64,000 nucleotides of DNA, taken from contig NC_063175.1 in the NCBI RefSeq assembly GCF_023159225.1, positions 5,385,755-5,449,754 on the forward strand. The letters run 5' to 3'. A model generated the notes under the pieces. It had not been told where the DNA came from and ran no database searches. It worked only from the letters and a program-made list of their open reading frames with translations. Position 1 is the stretch's first letter. Each line of letters starts with the position of its first letter. Of the stretch, positions 1 to 10,971 are shown piece by piece. The translations under genes and the position numbers were made by a program. This stretch comes from Perognathus longimembris pacificus. Taxonomy: Eukaryota; Chordata; Mammalia; Rodentia; Heteromyidae.

Positions 1-532
1 GACTGAATTCTAGTTAGCATGGAGTTCTAGCAGAGAAAGATAGGAAGCAAACAAAATAATAAAATTTTCAGATAAAATATAGTGCAATGGAAGATGAGTG
101 CCTCCAGTGGAGGTAGGCTGGGTCATTATTGTACAAATGGTCAAGGATGTTCTTACTGATGAGTGACATTTGAGGAGTGACATCTGAGTCATGAATGAAA
201 CCAGAAAGTGAGCTAGGAAAGATATTGTGTTTTCTATTTCTAAGAATGTGCCTGGCAGTTGTATGTAGGATGGATTACAAGGAATGAGGCAAGGGCAAGA
301 TAGGACTCTCGGTTAGAAGCAATCTCAGTGTCTCACCAGAGACTTAAAACCAGAGTGGTCAAATTCTGCACACATTTTGAACGCTGGGCCAAGCATGTGG
401 AATGGGTATGGGATGGAAAAGAGAAAGAACTGATTCTACATTCTCAACAACTAAGACGATGAAGATATCATTTAGTGAGACAGAAAAATACCTGGGAATA
501 GCTGTAAGGGCAGGGCAGGAGGAGGGTTTTGT
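1..532. other. No recognised feature
   Basis: AT-rich sequence in which I see no known repeat, exon or conserved motif. Confidence 0.5.
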
Positions 533-690
533 TTTTAACTAAATTTTATTGACAAGATGATGTACAGAGGGGGTACAGTTATACAATAAGGTAGTGAGTA
601 TATTTCTTGTCTTATTTTTTAACCCTCCCTCATTTTTCTTTCCCTTCCATAGTTCAGGTAAGCATATATACAATATCCAGTGTACCAAAA
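533..690 (-). repeat. L1 3'-end fragment
   Basis: TTTTATTGACAAGATGATG followed by TACAGAGGGGGTACAG is the antisense of the terminal 3'UTR that also closes the longer L1 at 49198. Only the last about 150 bases are present. Confidence 0.6.
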
Positions 691-1567
691 CAGGAGGAGG
701 GTTTTGACATCTTATATTGGAGAGTTGGTCTCTGACATCACCTGTGGCCCAGCTTCTAAGAGCTTCCCCTAACCTCTCATGCTAAGCTTGAATGAGATTC
801 TTCTGCACTAGGTTGTGATCCTTACTATCAAATACATGCGAATTCAACTTGCCCAAGACTCATTGGAAAATCTTTTTCCCCTGTTAGATCGTGACTATGT
901 AAAGTAAGGATCACACCTAAATCCTCCTCACTTTACCACAGAATCAGCTCATAGAAAGGACATGTAGAATAAGGGTTAAAAAAAAGTAGAACCCCCAAAA
1001 ACCCAAACCAGTGAACATTGCCCTGTGTACATGGCTCTTATCACCATTACGATAAATATCTTTTTTGTATTTTACTTCGAAAGGCTCTGTTAAAATGGTC
1101 CTCCTTGAGAATGAAGATTTTTAATTAACACTCTTACAACTCCTTTGAGTCTCCGGACAGCAAATTCAAAGACCATCCTGCAATTTCTTGTCAAATTTCA
1201 CAAACACAACACAAGTACAAAATCTGAACGATCTCTAGTTATTCTAATTTAAAGGAAAGAGGTCAAAACTTCAGATTTTCTGATTAATTCTATGTGCTAA
1301 GATTGGCTGACATGCCTCAGTTGATTTCCACCAAGTACTAATTTAAGATCTATGACTTCTTTAAGGAATTTTACATTGGGATTTCTGAAGTAGAACTTCT
1401 GACTATTAGTGACAGATGAACACAAGTATCTACTTCTTCAACTGTTCCCAAACTGCTGTTATATGATGGTAAAAGGATTTTAAAGTATTCGTCAGAGGAA
1501 TAAAGTAGGAAGATTTTAGATTGTAGGCACTCTAGCTGAAGGTGGAGATATAAAAACAAGTAACTAG
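691..1567. other. No recognised feature
   Basis: AT-rich sequence without a recognisable repeat or coding frame. Confidence 0.45.
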
Positions 1568-2020
1568 CCAAACACCAATGGTCAAAGCCCATAATCCTCA
1601 GGAGGCTGAGACCTGAGGATTGCAGTTTGAAGCCATCCCAGGCAGAATAGTCCCTGAGACTTTCTTTTTTTTTTTTTTTCTGCCAGTCCTGGGCCTTGGA
1701 CTCAGGGCCTGAGCACTGTCCCTGGCTTCCTTTTTGCTCAAGGCTAGCACTCTGCCACTTGAGCCACAGCGCCGCTTCTGGCCGTTTTCTGTATATGTGG
1801 TGCTGGGGAATCGAACCAAGGCCTCATATATATGAGGCAGGCACTCTTGCCACTAGGCTATATCCCCAGCCCCTGAGACTTTCTTATTAACAACCAAAAA
1901 GCTAGAAAGGGAGCTGTGGCTCATGAGATAGAGTGCTGTCCTTGAGCAGAAAAGCTCAGGGACAGTGCCCAGGACCTGAGTTCAAGCTTCAGGGCCAGCA
2001 CTAAGAAAATCAAAATAAAA
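1568..2020 (+). repeat. B1-Geo SINE interrupted by a younger SINE
   Basis: The 7SL-like left arm (1568-1666) and right arm (1871-2020) are one element split by the IDL-Geo at 1667-1873. CCCTGAGACTTTCTT is duplicated on both sides (1652-1666 and 1871-1885), so the interruption is a clean retroposition. Confidence 0.8.
1667..1873 (-). mobile_element. IDL-Geo dimeric SINE nested in B1-Geo
   Basis: Antisense copy: poly(T), right arm, then the tRNA-like left arm with B box (GGAATCGAACC) and terminal CCCCAGCCC. It carries a 15-bp target duplication and has a perfect anticodon-stem analogue (CCTCA...TGAGG). Confidence 0.88.
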
Positions 2021-2137
2021 AAGTCATTAGTCTCTTGTATTTTCAAACCTTTGGGGAAGATATTATTCTGGGAATCTAAAGGAACAGACAGAAGACTATC
2101 TTCATTCAACATGTATGTGTTGTCTTTAGCCTCTGGT

Positions 2138-2380
2138 TTTGTTGTTGTTTTGCTTTTGTTTTGTTTTGCTGGTCCTGGGGCCTGAACTCTGGCCTGGGCA
2201 CTGTCCCTGAGCCTGTTTGTGCTCAAGGATAGTGCTCTACCACTTGAGCTACAGTGCCACTTTCAACTTTTTCCAAGGAGTGTCACGAACTTTCCTACCT
2301 GGGCTAGCTTTGAACCACAATCCTCAGATCTCAGCCTCCTAAGTAGCTAGGTTTACAGGTATGAGCCATCAATACCTGGT
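2138..2380 (-). repeat. B1-Geo SINE
   Basis: Antisense copy with a T/G-rich tail, the right arm (CACTTGAGCTACAGTGCC) and a 7SL-like left arm (CTCAGCCTCCTAAGTAGC). Confidence 0.8.
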
Positions 2381-2463
2381 CTTTTTTTTTTTTTCCAGTG
2401 CCTACCTCACTCTATTGGAGATGATGGCAGTGTCAAGAGTATGCAATAAAGACTTAATGCTCT

Positions 2464-2705
2464 GGGTACCAGTGGCTCACACCTGTAATCCTGGCTACTC
2501 AGGAGGCTGGTATCTAAGGATCACAGTTTGAAGCCTGTCCCAGGAGAAAAGCCCATGAGACTCTTATGTCCAATAAACTACTCAGAAAAAGCCACAAATG
2601 GCACTGTGGCTCAAGTGGTGGAGCACTAGCCTTGAGCACAAATAGGCTCAGGGACAATGCCCAGGCCCTGAGTTCAAGTCCCAGGACTGGCAAAAAAAAA
2701 AAAAA
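2464..2705 (+). repeat. B1-Geo SINE, nearly complete
   Basis: Sense copy that shows the design well: the left arm, related to 7SL RNA/Alu/B1 (CTCACACCTGTAATCCTGGC), the junction ACTCTTATGTCCAATAAAC, then the tRNA-like right arm and an A15 tail. Confidence 0.85.
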
Positions 2706-3072
2706 GACAATGCAATACACCTTCAAAAATACATCATTCTATTCAAAATAACATTTCAACAGCAAGTAGTACACAGTAACACATCAAGCAGGCAATTAAC
2801 ATCAATGGGACTAGAATTGACCAGCACCAAGCAGGTCAGTTTACCCCTACTCACAGAAGGGAGCAAGGTGCTGAGACAGGGAGGCTGCCTGGAGAGATGG
2901 GCTCAAGGACAACAGGAGGCATGCCTTGGAGACTGAAATGTGAGGCTTGTAGCCCCAGAAGGAACCTAGCTCTGATTTAAGCAGTCTCATCTTGGATTTT
3001 TATCATCTGTTGTCTTGCAAGCATTTTGAGACCAGCATAGGGTGAGCTCGCTCCACATCAGGACCACGCTCG
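2706..3072. other. No recognised feature
   Basis: Moderate-GC sequence without clear repeat or coding content. Confidence 0.4.
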
Positions 3073-3202
3073 CTCTCTCTTCTCTCTCTCTCTCTCTCTT
3101 TTTTTTTTTGGTCCTAGACTGGGATTGGAACTAAAACGGGCATCTGATACTTTTGCTCACTGGCTAGGGCTCTACCAACTAAACCAAGCCTCCAATCCCA
3201 AG
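3073..3202 (-). repeat. TC microsatellite and antisense ID-like SINE monomer
   Basis: A TC/T tract (3073-3108) leads into GGTCCTAGACTGGGATTGGAAC and GGGCTCTACCAACT, a diverged tRNA-derived ID-type monomer with the tail converted to a microsatellite. Confidence 0.5.
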
Positions 3203-3206
3203 AGCA

Positions 3207-3552
3207 CTGTTAAAACACCTTTGGGTTGGCTCATTAGCATATCAGGGACACCTGGGACTTGCTTCATTAGCATATCCAAGCCACCCTTGAACTCCGGGAG
3301 GTAACTAGAATAAGTAGGCCAACACCGCTGTTGTCCCAGATTCAGCAAAGTGTTGGGGGAGGGTATAAAGGGGGGGGGAGAGAGGGTTTGCAGTCCTCAG
3401 GTGTGGTCACTGGGCAATGTAGTACGCTGAGAGAGTGTGCAGACCATGGGTGGAGGCAGTAAGTCCTGTGGCCTAGTTGCTGGTGAGCTTGCCCAAGGTT
3501 TTGCCCATAATTGACTAGCAATAAACCAAAAATCAGCTCCTTGGTTGAGAAC
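3207..3552 (+). mobile_element. Possible ERV LTR
   Basis: A TATAAAG box (about 3364) is followed about 155 bp later by CAATAAACC (about 3519), the order expected of an LTR promoter and poly(A) signal. The borders are guessed from TGTT and AACA ends and no target duplication is evident. Confidence 0.35.
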
Positions 3553-3554
3553 AT

Positions 3555-3745
3555 GTCAGTGCCTGTAGTGGGATTCGAACTAACATTGGATTTCTTGCAC
3601 ATGGCTGGCTCTCTACAACTTGAGCCACACTTTCACTTCCAGCTTTCTGCTAGTTAATAGGAGGGAAGAGTGTCAGATTTCTATGCCCAGGATCCTTAGA
3701 TCTGTTTCCTGAATAGCTAGGATTGCAGGTGTAAGCCTACCCATC
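3555..3745 (-). repeat. Diverged B1-Geo SINE
   Basis: ACAACTTGAGCCACACTTTCAC and CCTGAATAGCTAGGATTGC are degraded antisense right-arm and left-arm words. Confidence 0.65.
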
Positions 3746-3908
3746 TAGGAAAACTAGGGAAAGAAAAAAATGAAAGTGAGGAAAACATAAATGTAGTAAT
3801 TCAAGGAAACAATCCAGAACTGAGGACACAGATTGCAGAATGTGGGTAGAGGGAAACACTACTCAAGCTCTTTAACTTTATTCTTTAGTTTCTCACACCT
3901 TGTGTGTT

Positions 3909-3910
<2 letters not shown>

Positions 3911-3944
<34 letters not shown>

Positions 3945-4040
3945 AAGCTGAGCTACAAATTCTTGAACTATTTGATTCAAATGATACTCCTGTCTCAGCC
4001 TCCTGATTATTCAAGATAGCAGTCCTCCCATGAGCAGGTT
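3911..4040 (-). repeat. Monomeric B1-like SINE
   Basis: Thirty T, then antisense 7SL-type words (CAAATGATACTCCTGTCTC and CAGCCTCCTGATTATTC) with no Geo right arm. Confidence 0.6.
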
Positions 4041-4157
4041 TCTTCAAGCTTTAAAAGAAAGAAAAACGCATAGGTCGTAGTCAAAATATCAGAAATCAGA
4101 ATGGTTTGCGACTTCTCTGGATATTTGCAAAAATTTAAAGATAGATGGGTGAAGTTT

Positions 4158-4280
4158 TGTTGTTGTTTCTTTTTTCAGACAGTCTCCCTATGTATGTTCA
4201 AGGCTGGCCTTGAAGTTTTAATTCTCCTGCCTTGGTAGGTTGAGTGTTAATAGTACAGCTATGTACCACATGAAGCTGTC
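4158..4280 (-). repeat. Monomeric B1-like SINE
   Basis: CAGACAGTCTCCCTATG, then CAAGGCTGGCCTTGAAG, is the antisense B1 core, diverged. Confidence 0.6.
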
Positions 4281-4374
4281 TATAAAATGTTGCTATCTAA
4301 CTTATTACTTATCTAACTTATTATTTTTATATTGAAAGATGTGAGGTTTTCTCTTGTAGCAGAAATCAAAATTG

Positions 4375-5060
4375 TTAACTAAGCCTGAAAGATTGATTCC
4401 TGCCTTATTCCCCAAGGCCAAGCAAGACAACAGGTACACATGAACAGGCTTGACCATATGCCTGTCCGCAAGCAGGTCATTCCAATCCGGGGCCAAGGAC
4501 ACTTCCCTTGGTCCCCAGGGGACAACAGCCCCTCACCCCAGGTGGAGCATTCCACTGTGGGCCTGGCCAAGGACATTGCCCTGGGCCCCCAAGAGACCAT
4601 AGCCTATTTTTATTTTCTGCTTCCCTGCTAAGCCCTATATAAGCCCACCCCAAAATCCAGTCCCTCATACCACCTCAAGCCGGTGGGGAAGTCTGTGCCC
4701 CTCACTGTTCCTCAATAAACAGTCCTCACCCGGTGAGGATTGAGTCAGCCTATTCCTTTTCCATTCTCCATTTTCCTTTTTTTATTTTTTTTTTGGCCAG
4801 TCCTAGGCCGTGAACTCAGGGCCTGAGCACTGTCCCTGGCTTCTTTTTTGCTCAAGGCTAGCACTCTGCCACTTGAGCCACAGCGCCACTTCTGGCCATT
4901 TTCTGTGTATGTGGTGCTGAGGAATCGAACCCAGGGCCTCATGTACACGAGGCAAGCACTCTTGCCACTAGGCCATATCCCCAGCCCAACAATGCCCAAT
5001 GCCCTTCAGGAGATCGCTGTCACCAGGACTCCCGGGGTCCCGGCCGGATTTGAAGAAGTT
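4375..5060 (+). mobile_element. ERV LTR split by a SINE
   Basis: GC-rich U3-like sequence leads to TATATAAGCCC (about 4635) and then CAATAAACAG (about 4721), a good LTR promoter-to-poly(A) layout. Further GC-rich U5-like sequence resumes after the inserted SINE. The style suggests a class I element. Ends and target duplication are not resolved, and no gag/pol/env remains nearby. Confidence 0.55.
4771..4987 (-). mobile_element. IDL-Geo SINE inside the LTR
   Basis: Full antisense copy from poly(T) to CATATCCCCAGCCC. It interrupts the LTR U5-like region, so it is younger than the LTR; a target duplication is not obvious. Confidence 0.85.
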
Positions 5061-5299
5061 GATCCGGGCCTTGTTTTGCCACTTCCAGTGAGACTCACAG
5101 AAACCTTGGCTAGTGACCTTCAGCCAATTAGCAATCCTTTGACATGCACAAGACCAGCACTGGAGTGCTACTCCCTCTCCCCGCCACCCCTTTGAAATTC
5201 AACCTCACTGGGAGACTAGGCCTTTAGTTTCTGCTGAGCTTCCCGGGCTTGTTTTCCCAACCCATGAAAAGTGTTCTGAAAGCTCACACTGTGCAGATA

Positions 5300-5652
5300 T
5301 AATTTTTTTTTTTTTTTTTTTTTTTTGCTGAACAGGTTTTGTGTGTGTTGAACTCAGGGCCTGGATGCTGGCCCTGAGTTCTTTAGCACAAGGCTTCTAG
5401 AGTAGCTAGGACTACAGGTGTAAGCCACCAGTGTCCAGTGGGGTGTTTTGTTTTGGTGCTGGTCCTAGGATTTGAGCCCGGGGACTGAGCACTACCCCTG
5501 ACCTTTTTTGCTCAAGGCTAGTGTTCTAACACTTGAGTCACACCTCTACTTTAGGCTTTTTATGGTTAATTGCTGATAACAATCTCTTTGACTTTCCTGG
5601 CAGGGCTAGCTTTGAACCTTGCTCTTCAGATATCAGCATTGTGCCTGGCCTT
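5300..5652 (-). repeat. Two antisense B1-Geo SINEs in tandem
   Basis: 5300-5440 is internally deleted (right-arm head joined to a left-arm end, CAGGTGTAAGCCACC). 5443-5652 is longer (GAGCCCGGGGACTGAGC ... ATATCAGCATT). Confidence 0.7.
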
Positions 5653-5732
5653 GCTGGACAGACTTTTTATTTTTAATTTTGAGTGTAGATTTCTACTACT
5701 AGTCAAGCCATCAATTAAATTTATAGGTTATG

Positions 5733-5828
5733 CCACACCGTTGGCTCACGCCTGCACTCCTAGCTACTCAGAGGCTGAAATCTGAGGTTCCTGGTTTTGT
5801 TAGCCTGGGCAGGAAAAGTCAGAGACTC

Positions 5829-5867
<39 letters not shown>

Positions 5868-6225
5868 TTATTTATTGCCAGTCCTGGGGCTTGAACTCTG
5901 GGTCTAGCACTGTCCCTGGCTTCTTTTTGCTCAAGGCTAGCACTCTACCACTTGAGCCACAGCACCACTTCTGGCTTTTTCTATATATGCGGTGCTGAGG
6001 AATCAAACCCAGGGCTCCATGTATACGAGGCAAGCACTTTACCACTAGGCCTTATTCCCAGCCCAGAATGTCACAGACTCTTATCTCCAACAAATTACTC
6101 TGGGGAAAAAAAGAAAAAAAGCTGCAAGTGGCACCCGTAGCTCAAGTGGTGGAGTGCTAGCCTTGAGCACAAAGAGGCTCAAGGACCACATCTAGGTCCT
6201 TAGTTCAAGCCCCACATTTCCACCA
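5733..6225 (+). repeat. B1-Geo SINE split by IDL-Geo
   Basis: The left arm lies at 5733-5830 and the right arm at 6069-6225. GTCAGAGACTCTTA and GTCACAGACTCTTA flank the insertion, one mismatch apart. A C-run and A-run (6228-6250) follow the end. Confidence 0.75.
5831..6068 (-). mobile_element. IDL-Geo SINE with ATTT-repeat tail
   Basis: Antisense copy whose tail is now about eleven ATTT units, followed by the right arm and the tRNA-like left arm ending CCCAGCCC. Confidence 0.85.
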
Positions 6226-6626
6226 CTCCACCCCCCCCCCCCCAAAAAAAGGACAGATAACCTTCAGGACTTCCCTTGGCCAGATCAGCCTTTCATTCTT
6301 TGGTCCACACCTTAGCAGCAAGAGTTTCCACATTTTTACCATTTCAAAGAGAAGCAGAATTAGATAACTGCTCTGCTATCTCTCAAAAGCTTATCTGCTT
6401 TTTTAAAGTTTACTTCCTGGCTTTAACTTCTGAGTCTGGCCCTTTTGACGTCTGTTGAAAATAATATAATTTTCCTGCTTGGTTTATCCTATGTCAGCTG
6501 GAGATGCAGATGCTTGGCGGGGTTCAGGGTAGAGTCAGTGGCAAATGTGGAAGAGGCCTCTTATTTCAAGAGAAAAATACCAGAGAGCACAGAGGTAGGA
6601 GAGCCTGGTGAGCAAAACCAGCTTTG

Positions 6627-7121
6627 TGTAAAGACAAAGCCAGACAAGCCAGAGAAGTGGGCCAGATGGAATGCCAATTTGAAAATCCACAGCTTGAGCT
6701 GTTCCCAAGCCCAGGAGCAATTCCTACACAGAGAGGACATATCCATAAGGGTGCACTCAGAACAGAGATAGCCAATGGAAGACATCGTCACTAATCTCAT
6801 TGTCAGGCCAGGAACAAACCACCTTCCTATCGGGAAACACCATCTGCATTAGCCGCTCCAAAAAGTACTAGCCTGGGACCAACTGAAGCCACCCAGGCTA
6901 GCAGAACAAGCTATGAGCTAACTAGCACCTCTGACCAAAAGTCCCCACTGACCAATTGTTCCCCTTTTTGCCCTGGTTATAATAAACCCTGCCTTCGCCA
7001 GGCCCTGGCTCGACCTCTCTGATCCTGATCAGAGGGTGTCTGCCCAGGAGCATACACCAATAAACTCCCCTTCAATCACCTCTACTTCTCTCTGCACATT
7101 CTCCTGGCCCAGAACCTTACA
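6627..7121 (+). mobile_element. Probable ERV LTR
   Basis: The proposed ends TGTAAAG and CCTTACA are roughly inverted. TTATAATAAACC (about 6977) and CACCAATAAACTCC (about 7056) give a promoter and poly(A) arrangement. Five-base flanks (CTTTG, CTTCT) do not match well, so the borders are tentative. Confidence 0.45.
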
Positions 7122-7267
7122 CTTCTATCACCCTGTCTCTTATTCTATACTGGGACAGCGCTCCCACAGCAGCCCTGTGCTCCTCTGCCTGAACGGCATT
7201 TCATACTATCACCAACGTTTAAATTGGGGTCTGCATTTTCAATATGTCACTTTACAAAACCCCAAAT

Positions 7268-7605
7268 ATGACCAGATGCTAGTGGCTCACAGCTATAATC
7301 TTAGTTACTCAGGAGTCTGGCATCTGAGTTCAAAGCCAGCCCAAGCAGGAAAATCTGTGAGACTCTTATCTCCAATTAACCACCAGAAAACCAGAAGTGG
7401 AACTGTGGTTCAAAGTGGTAGAACACTACCCTTGAGCAAAAAGAGCTCAGAGACAGCACCCAGGCTCTGAGTTCAAGCCTCATGGATGACAAAAAAAAAA
7501 TTCTAAATATATCTATTGGGGTAAGTAGTGTGGCCCAAGTGATAGAACACCTGCCTGGCAAATATAAAGCCTTGAATTCAAACCTCCATATTGTCCAAAA
7601 CAAAC
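7268..7605 (+). repeat. B1-Geo SINE followed by an ID-like monomer
   Basis: 7268-7500 is a sense B1-Geo with A10 tail (CAATTAACCACCAGAAAACC junction). 7516-7605 is a diverged tRNA-derived monomer (ACACCTGCCTGGCAAATATAA, then TTGAATTCAAACC as B-box remnant). Confidence 0.7.
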
Positions 7606-8082
7606 CAACAAAAAACTGAATTCCATAATCTCGTAACTCATAGAAGTTTGAGGCGAAATGATTTAACTCTATAGCATCTAAAATTAATTCATCACATATA
7701 CTGACACACACACACACACTTTATTTAATTAAGTGTAAACTAAAAATGAATCATGATTTGTTTCTCCACATGTTAAACTTCTACCTCTGTCAGTCTGGTT
7801 GAGTCAGTAATACTTTAAATCAATTATATCTGATTGTAAAAGTAAATTTCCTATTCATAACTTATGAGATAAAATGAATTTACCTTTTGGAACAATTAGC
7901 AAGAGTGGTGTAAAACTGGGCAGAGAATTGTTATTAGCATTTTGACAGAAGAAATTAAGAAAGATGAGCAACCACTCCGAGGTAATGACAGAGCTTGCAT
8001 AGAACAGAGATAGAGCCTGAATCCATTTTTCTAACACCTTCCAGGAAGAAAAGGGAGGTGAAGGGAAGACTATGGATAGAAG
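7606..8082. other. No recognised feature
   Basis: AT-rich single-copy-looking sequence; a short AC repeat lies at 7704-7719. Confidence 0.4.
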
Positions 8083-8347
8083 ATGTGTGTGTGTGTGCGC
8101 GCACGCGCGTGTGCACTCATGTGTGCGTGCATGTGCTTGAACTCTGCAGCTTGGATGCTGTTTTGTTTTTTTTTTAAATCATTTTTCTCTCAAAGTTGGC
8201 ACTCTGTCACTTGAGCCACACACAGCTCCACTTCCAACTTTTTGTTGCTTTATCCCACATGGGCTGGCTTTGAATCCTGACAGATCCTCAGATCTTGTCC
8301 TCCTGGGAAGTTAGGATTACAGGTGTGAGCCACTAGTGGCTAGCCTT
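8083..8347 (-). repeat. GT/CG microsatellite and B1-Geo SINE
   Basis: An alternating purine-pyrimidine run (8083-8135, with GCGCGCACGCGCG) abuts the T-rich end of an antisense B1-Geo ending GTGTGAGCCACTAGTGG. Confidence 0.65.
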
Positions 8348-9389
8348 GGTCCAGTAGGGTTTTCCAGGCTTGCTGCATAATGGAACTCATGAAGAAGAAA
8401 ACCGGTAGCTTTGGATTACATCAATCATGCAGGAGGTTCTAGATGCAGGTTTCTACATTAGGAAGGGCAAGCTGAATTAGCATCTGGCCCCTTGGAAGAC
8501 ATTCTAGGAGAAATAATATTGGGACCAGTTCAGGATGGAAACCTAGATGTACAAATATGTACCTCTCCTTCAATTCTTTTTATTATCAGCCTGAGACCAG
8601 TAAGGATGCTCTTGGGACACACCTCCTCCCTTTCTGGTGTGACAAAGAACACAGGATGACAAGAGCATCCTGTTCTGGAAGGTTCTGGAAGCAGAGGGCC
8701 TGCTCTCCTGACGTTGCTTTGATAAGGACTCAATATTGAGTAAGATCTCCAACTTCTTTGGATCTTGGAGTGCCCAAGAGTTGTCATAAAGCATAGATAT
8801 TACATATATATATATATATATACACACATACACATATGGTCCTATTCAACATGTACTAGATTTTATTACTAAAATGCTGATTCTCAAGACTAACTTTCCA
8901 ATCACTGAAAATCAAAAATGAGAAAGCAAAAGCAAACAAACAAGCAAAAGGAGTAATGACCTGAGAGAATCTCCTTAGAGGAGCGTCTATCAACTGCAAC
9001 CAAAATGACAACAATCCAAATAAATGTAATAGCACAAGGTACTTTTATACAGACTTCCAAAGTTCTATACCTAGGGAGCCTTTGGTGATCTAAAACCAAC
9101 ATAAGGGTCTTTACTCCCCAATAGCTTATTTGTTATCCCCCAAATTTTAGCCTTCACTGATGAGACTATAAGGTGAACACCTACCACCTGCTTTCATTTC
9201 TGAGCCACTGCTGCACACGCTATACAGCTTTCTTTCAACCTTCAGAGTTAATATCCTTGTCAAAGCTGCTGAGACACAGATGATCATTTTTGCTCAGTTT
9301 ACACCAGTATCCTTGATGTTTTCATCTCCTTGTATTATTCTGTTTCCTGAAATAAAGTGTCTAGGAGGGAAATGAAAAATCCTTCTATG
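8348..9389. other. Mostly unrecognised; AT repeat at 8801-8832
   Basis: Apart from an alternating TA/CA stretch I see no repeat family or exon here. Confidence 0.4.
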
Positions 9390-9513
9390 GGGATAGGAGG
9401 GAAAAACTGGGAGAGTGTGAGGGAAGAGGTGTTATTGTCCAAAAAGAAATGTATTCTTTACCTAACTTATGTAACTATAACCCCTCTCTACATCACCTTT
9501 ATAATAACAAAAA

Positions 9514-9519
<6 letters not shown>
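9390..9519 (+). repeat. L1 3'-end fragment
   Basis: GGGAAGAGGTGTTATTGTCC ... TAACCCCTCTCTACATCACC and TATAATAACAAAAAAG match the final 3'UTR of the L1 at 49198. It is broken by the following SINE. Confidence 0.6.
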
Positions 9520-9544
<25 letters not shown>

Positions 9545-9737
9545 GGCCAGTCCTGGGCCTTGGACTCAGGGCCTGAGCACTGTCCCTGGCTTCTTCCCGC
9601 TCAAGGCTAGCACTCTGCCACTTGAGCCACAGCGCCGCTTCTGGCCGTTTTCTGTATATGTGGTGCTGGGGAATCGAACCTAGGGCCTCGTGTATCCGAG
9701 GCAGGCACTCTTGCCACTAGGCTATATCCCCAGCCCC
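9520..9737 (-). mobile_element. Young IDL-Geo SINE in an L1 tail
   Basis: Complete antisense copy with A-tail of about 28. AACAAAAAAGTTTT is duplicated exactly (9506-9519 and 9738-9751). The left arm carries the perfect CCTCG-GATACA-CGAGG hairpin. Confidence 0.92.
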
Positions 9738-9758
9738 AACAAAAAAGTTTTAAAATCT

Positions 9759-9957
9759 ATTTTTTTTTGTTACTCATGGGCACTGTCATTAAGTTTTTTC
9801 ACTCAAGGCTAGCACCCTACCACTTTGAGCCACACCACTACTTCCAGCTTTCTGGTGGTTGATTGAAGACAAGAGTCTCACGGACTTTCCTGCCCTGGCT
9901 GGCATTGAACTGTGTTCCTCAGATCTCAGCCTCCTGAGTAGCTACCAGTACCTGGCA
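9759..9957 (-). repeat. B1-Geo SINE
   Basis: Antisense copy missing the first part of the right arm; it includes CACTTTGAGCCACACC and ends ACCAGTACCTGGC. Confidence 0.75.
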
Positions 9958-10215
9958 AAAATGTACTCTTTACCTGACTTATGTAACTGTAACCCCTCTG
10001 TACTTTACCCTTATTTTTTCTTCCATTTCTATTTACTTTCTTTTATCATTTCTTTATATTGTAAATGTGATGTACAGGGAGGTTACAGTTATGTAAGTCA
10101 GGTAATGAGTACATTTCTTTTTGAACAGTGTCACCTCTTTCCTGGTTTTCTCCCAGTTTTCCCCCCTCCTGAACCCTTTACCCCATGTACTTCACCTTTA
10201 TAATAATAAAAAAGC
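9958..10215. repeat. L1 3' ends in opposite orientations
   Basis: 9958-10013 reads as sense L1 tail, 10068-10185 as the antisense of the same tail (GTGATGTACAGGGAGGTTACAG), and 10186-10215 returns to sense (CTTCACCTTTATAATAATAAA). This suggests one tail inserted into another or an inversion during insertion. Confidence 0.5.
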
Positions 10216-10360
10216 AATGAGTTCATATTTTAAAAAGCCAATTGAGAATTATTTTGGTACCATTGAATCTCCTAACATTATATAAAAAGGAACCCTTATT
10301 TTCTAAAACATGTTACATAACATGGATTAAAATACATACATGATGGGGTTCCTCTCACCC

Positions 10361-10621
10361 TTTTGTGTGTGTGTGTATGAGCTGGTACTGAACCTAGAAC
10401 TCAGGGCCCCCACTTCCTCACTTATCTTTTTCTTGTCTAGAATATTCAAGGCTGGTGCTCTACCACCTGTGCCACAGCTCCACTTCTGGTGTTTGTTCGC
10501 AGGTTACCTGGAGGTAAGAGTCTCTCAGATTTATGTGCTTGGGCTGTCTCTGAGCCTTGATTCTCATATATCAGCCTCCTGAGTACCTGGGATTACAGGC
10601 ATGAGCCACTGGTGCCTGGCT
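10361..10621 (-). repeat. B1-Geo SINE with short GT tail
   Basis: A GT repeat joins an antisense copy that ends GGCATGAGCCACTGGTGCC. Confidence 0.75.
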
Positions 10622-10659
10622 CACATACTACATTGTTAAAAACCACTGCATATTTCTAT

Positions 10660-10819
10660 TTATTTATTTTTTGCTGTCCCTGAGCCTCTCTTAATGCTCT
10701 AGCACTTGAGCCACAGCACTACTTCTGGCTTTTTCTGTGTATGTGGTGCTGAGGAATCGAGCTCAGGGCTTCATGCATGCTAGGTAAGAACTCTACCACT
10801 AAGCCACATTCTTAGCCCC
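10660..10819 (-). repeat. IDL-Geo SINE, partial
   Basis: Antisense copy lacking the first bases of the right arm; it retains the left arm with GAGGAATCGAGC and ends CATTCTTAGCCCC. Confidence 0.75.
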
Positions 10820-10971
10820 AATCACTGCATATTTCTGATCACTGAATTGTCTTTGAAAAATCTTGCAAAATGTAGGAAGATAAGGCTTTCTATCTGAGGC
10901 AAGCAGGAATACACTCATTTTGTTTGCTGCAGTCCCAGTACCCAGTCCAATGTCATACAAAGCATCAGTAC

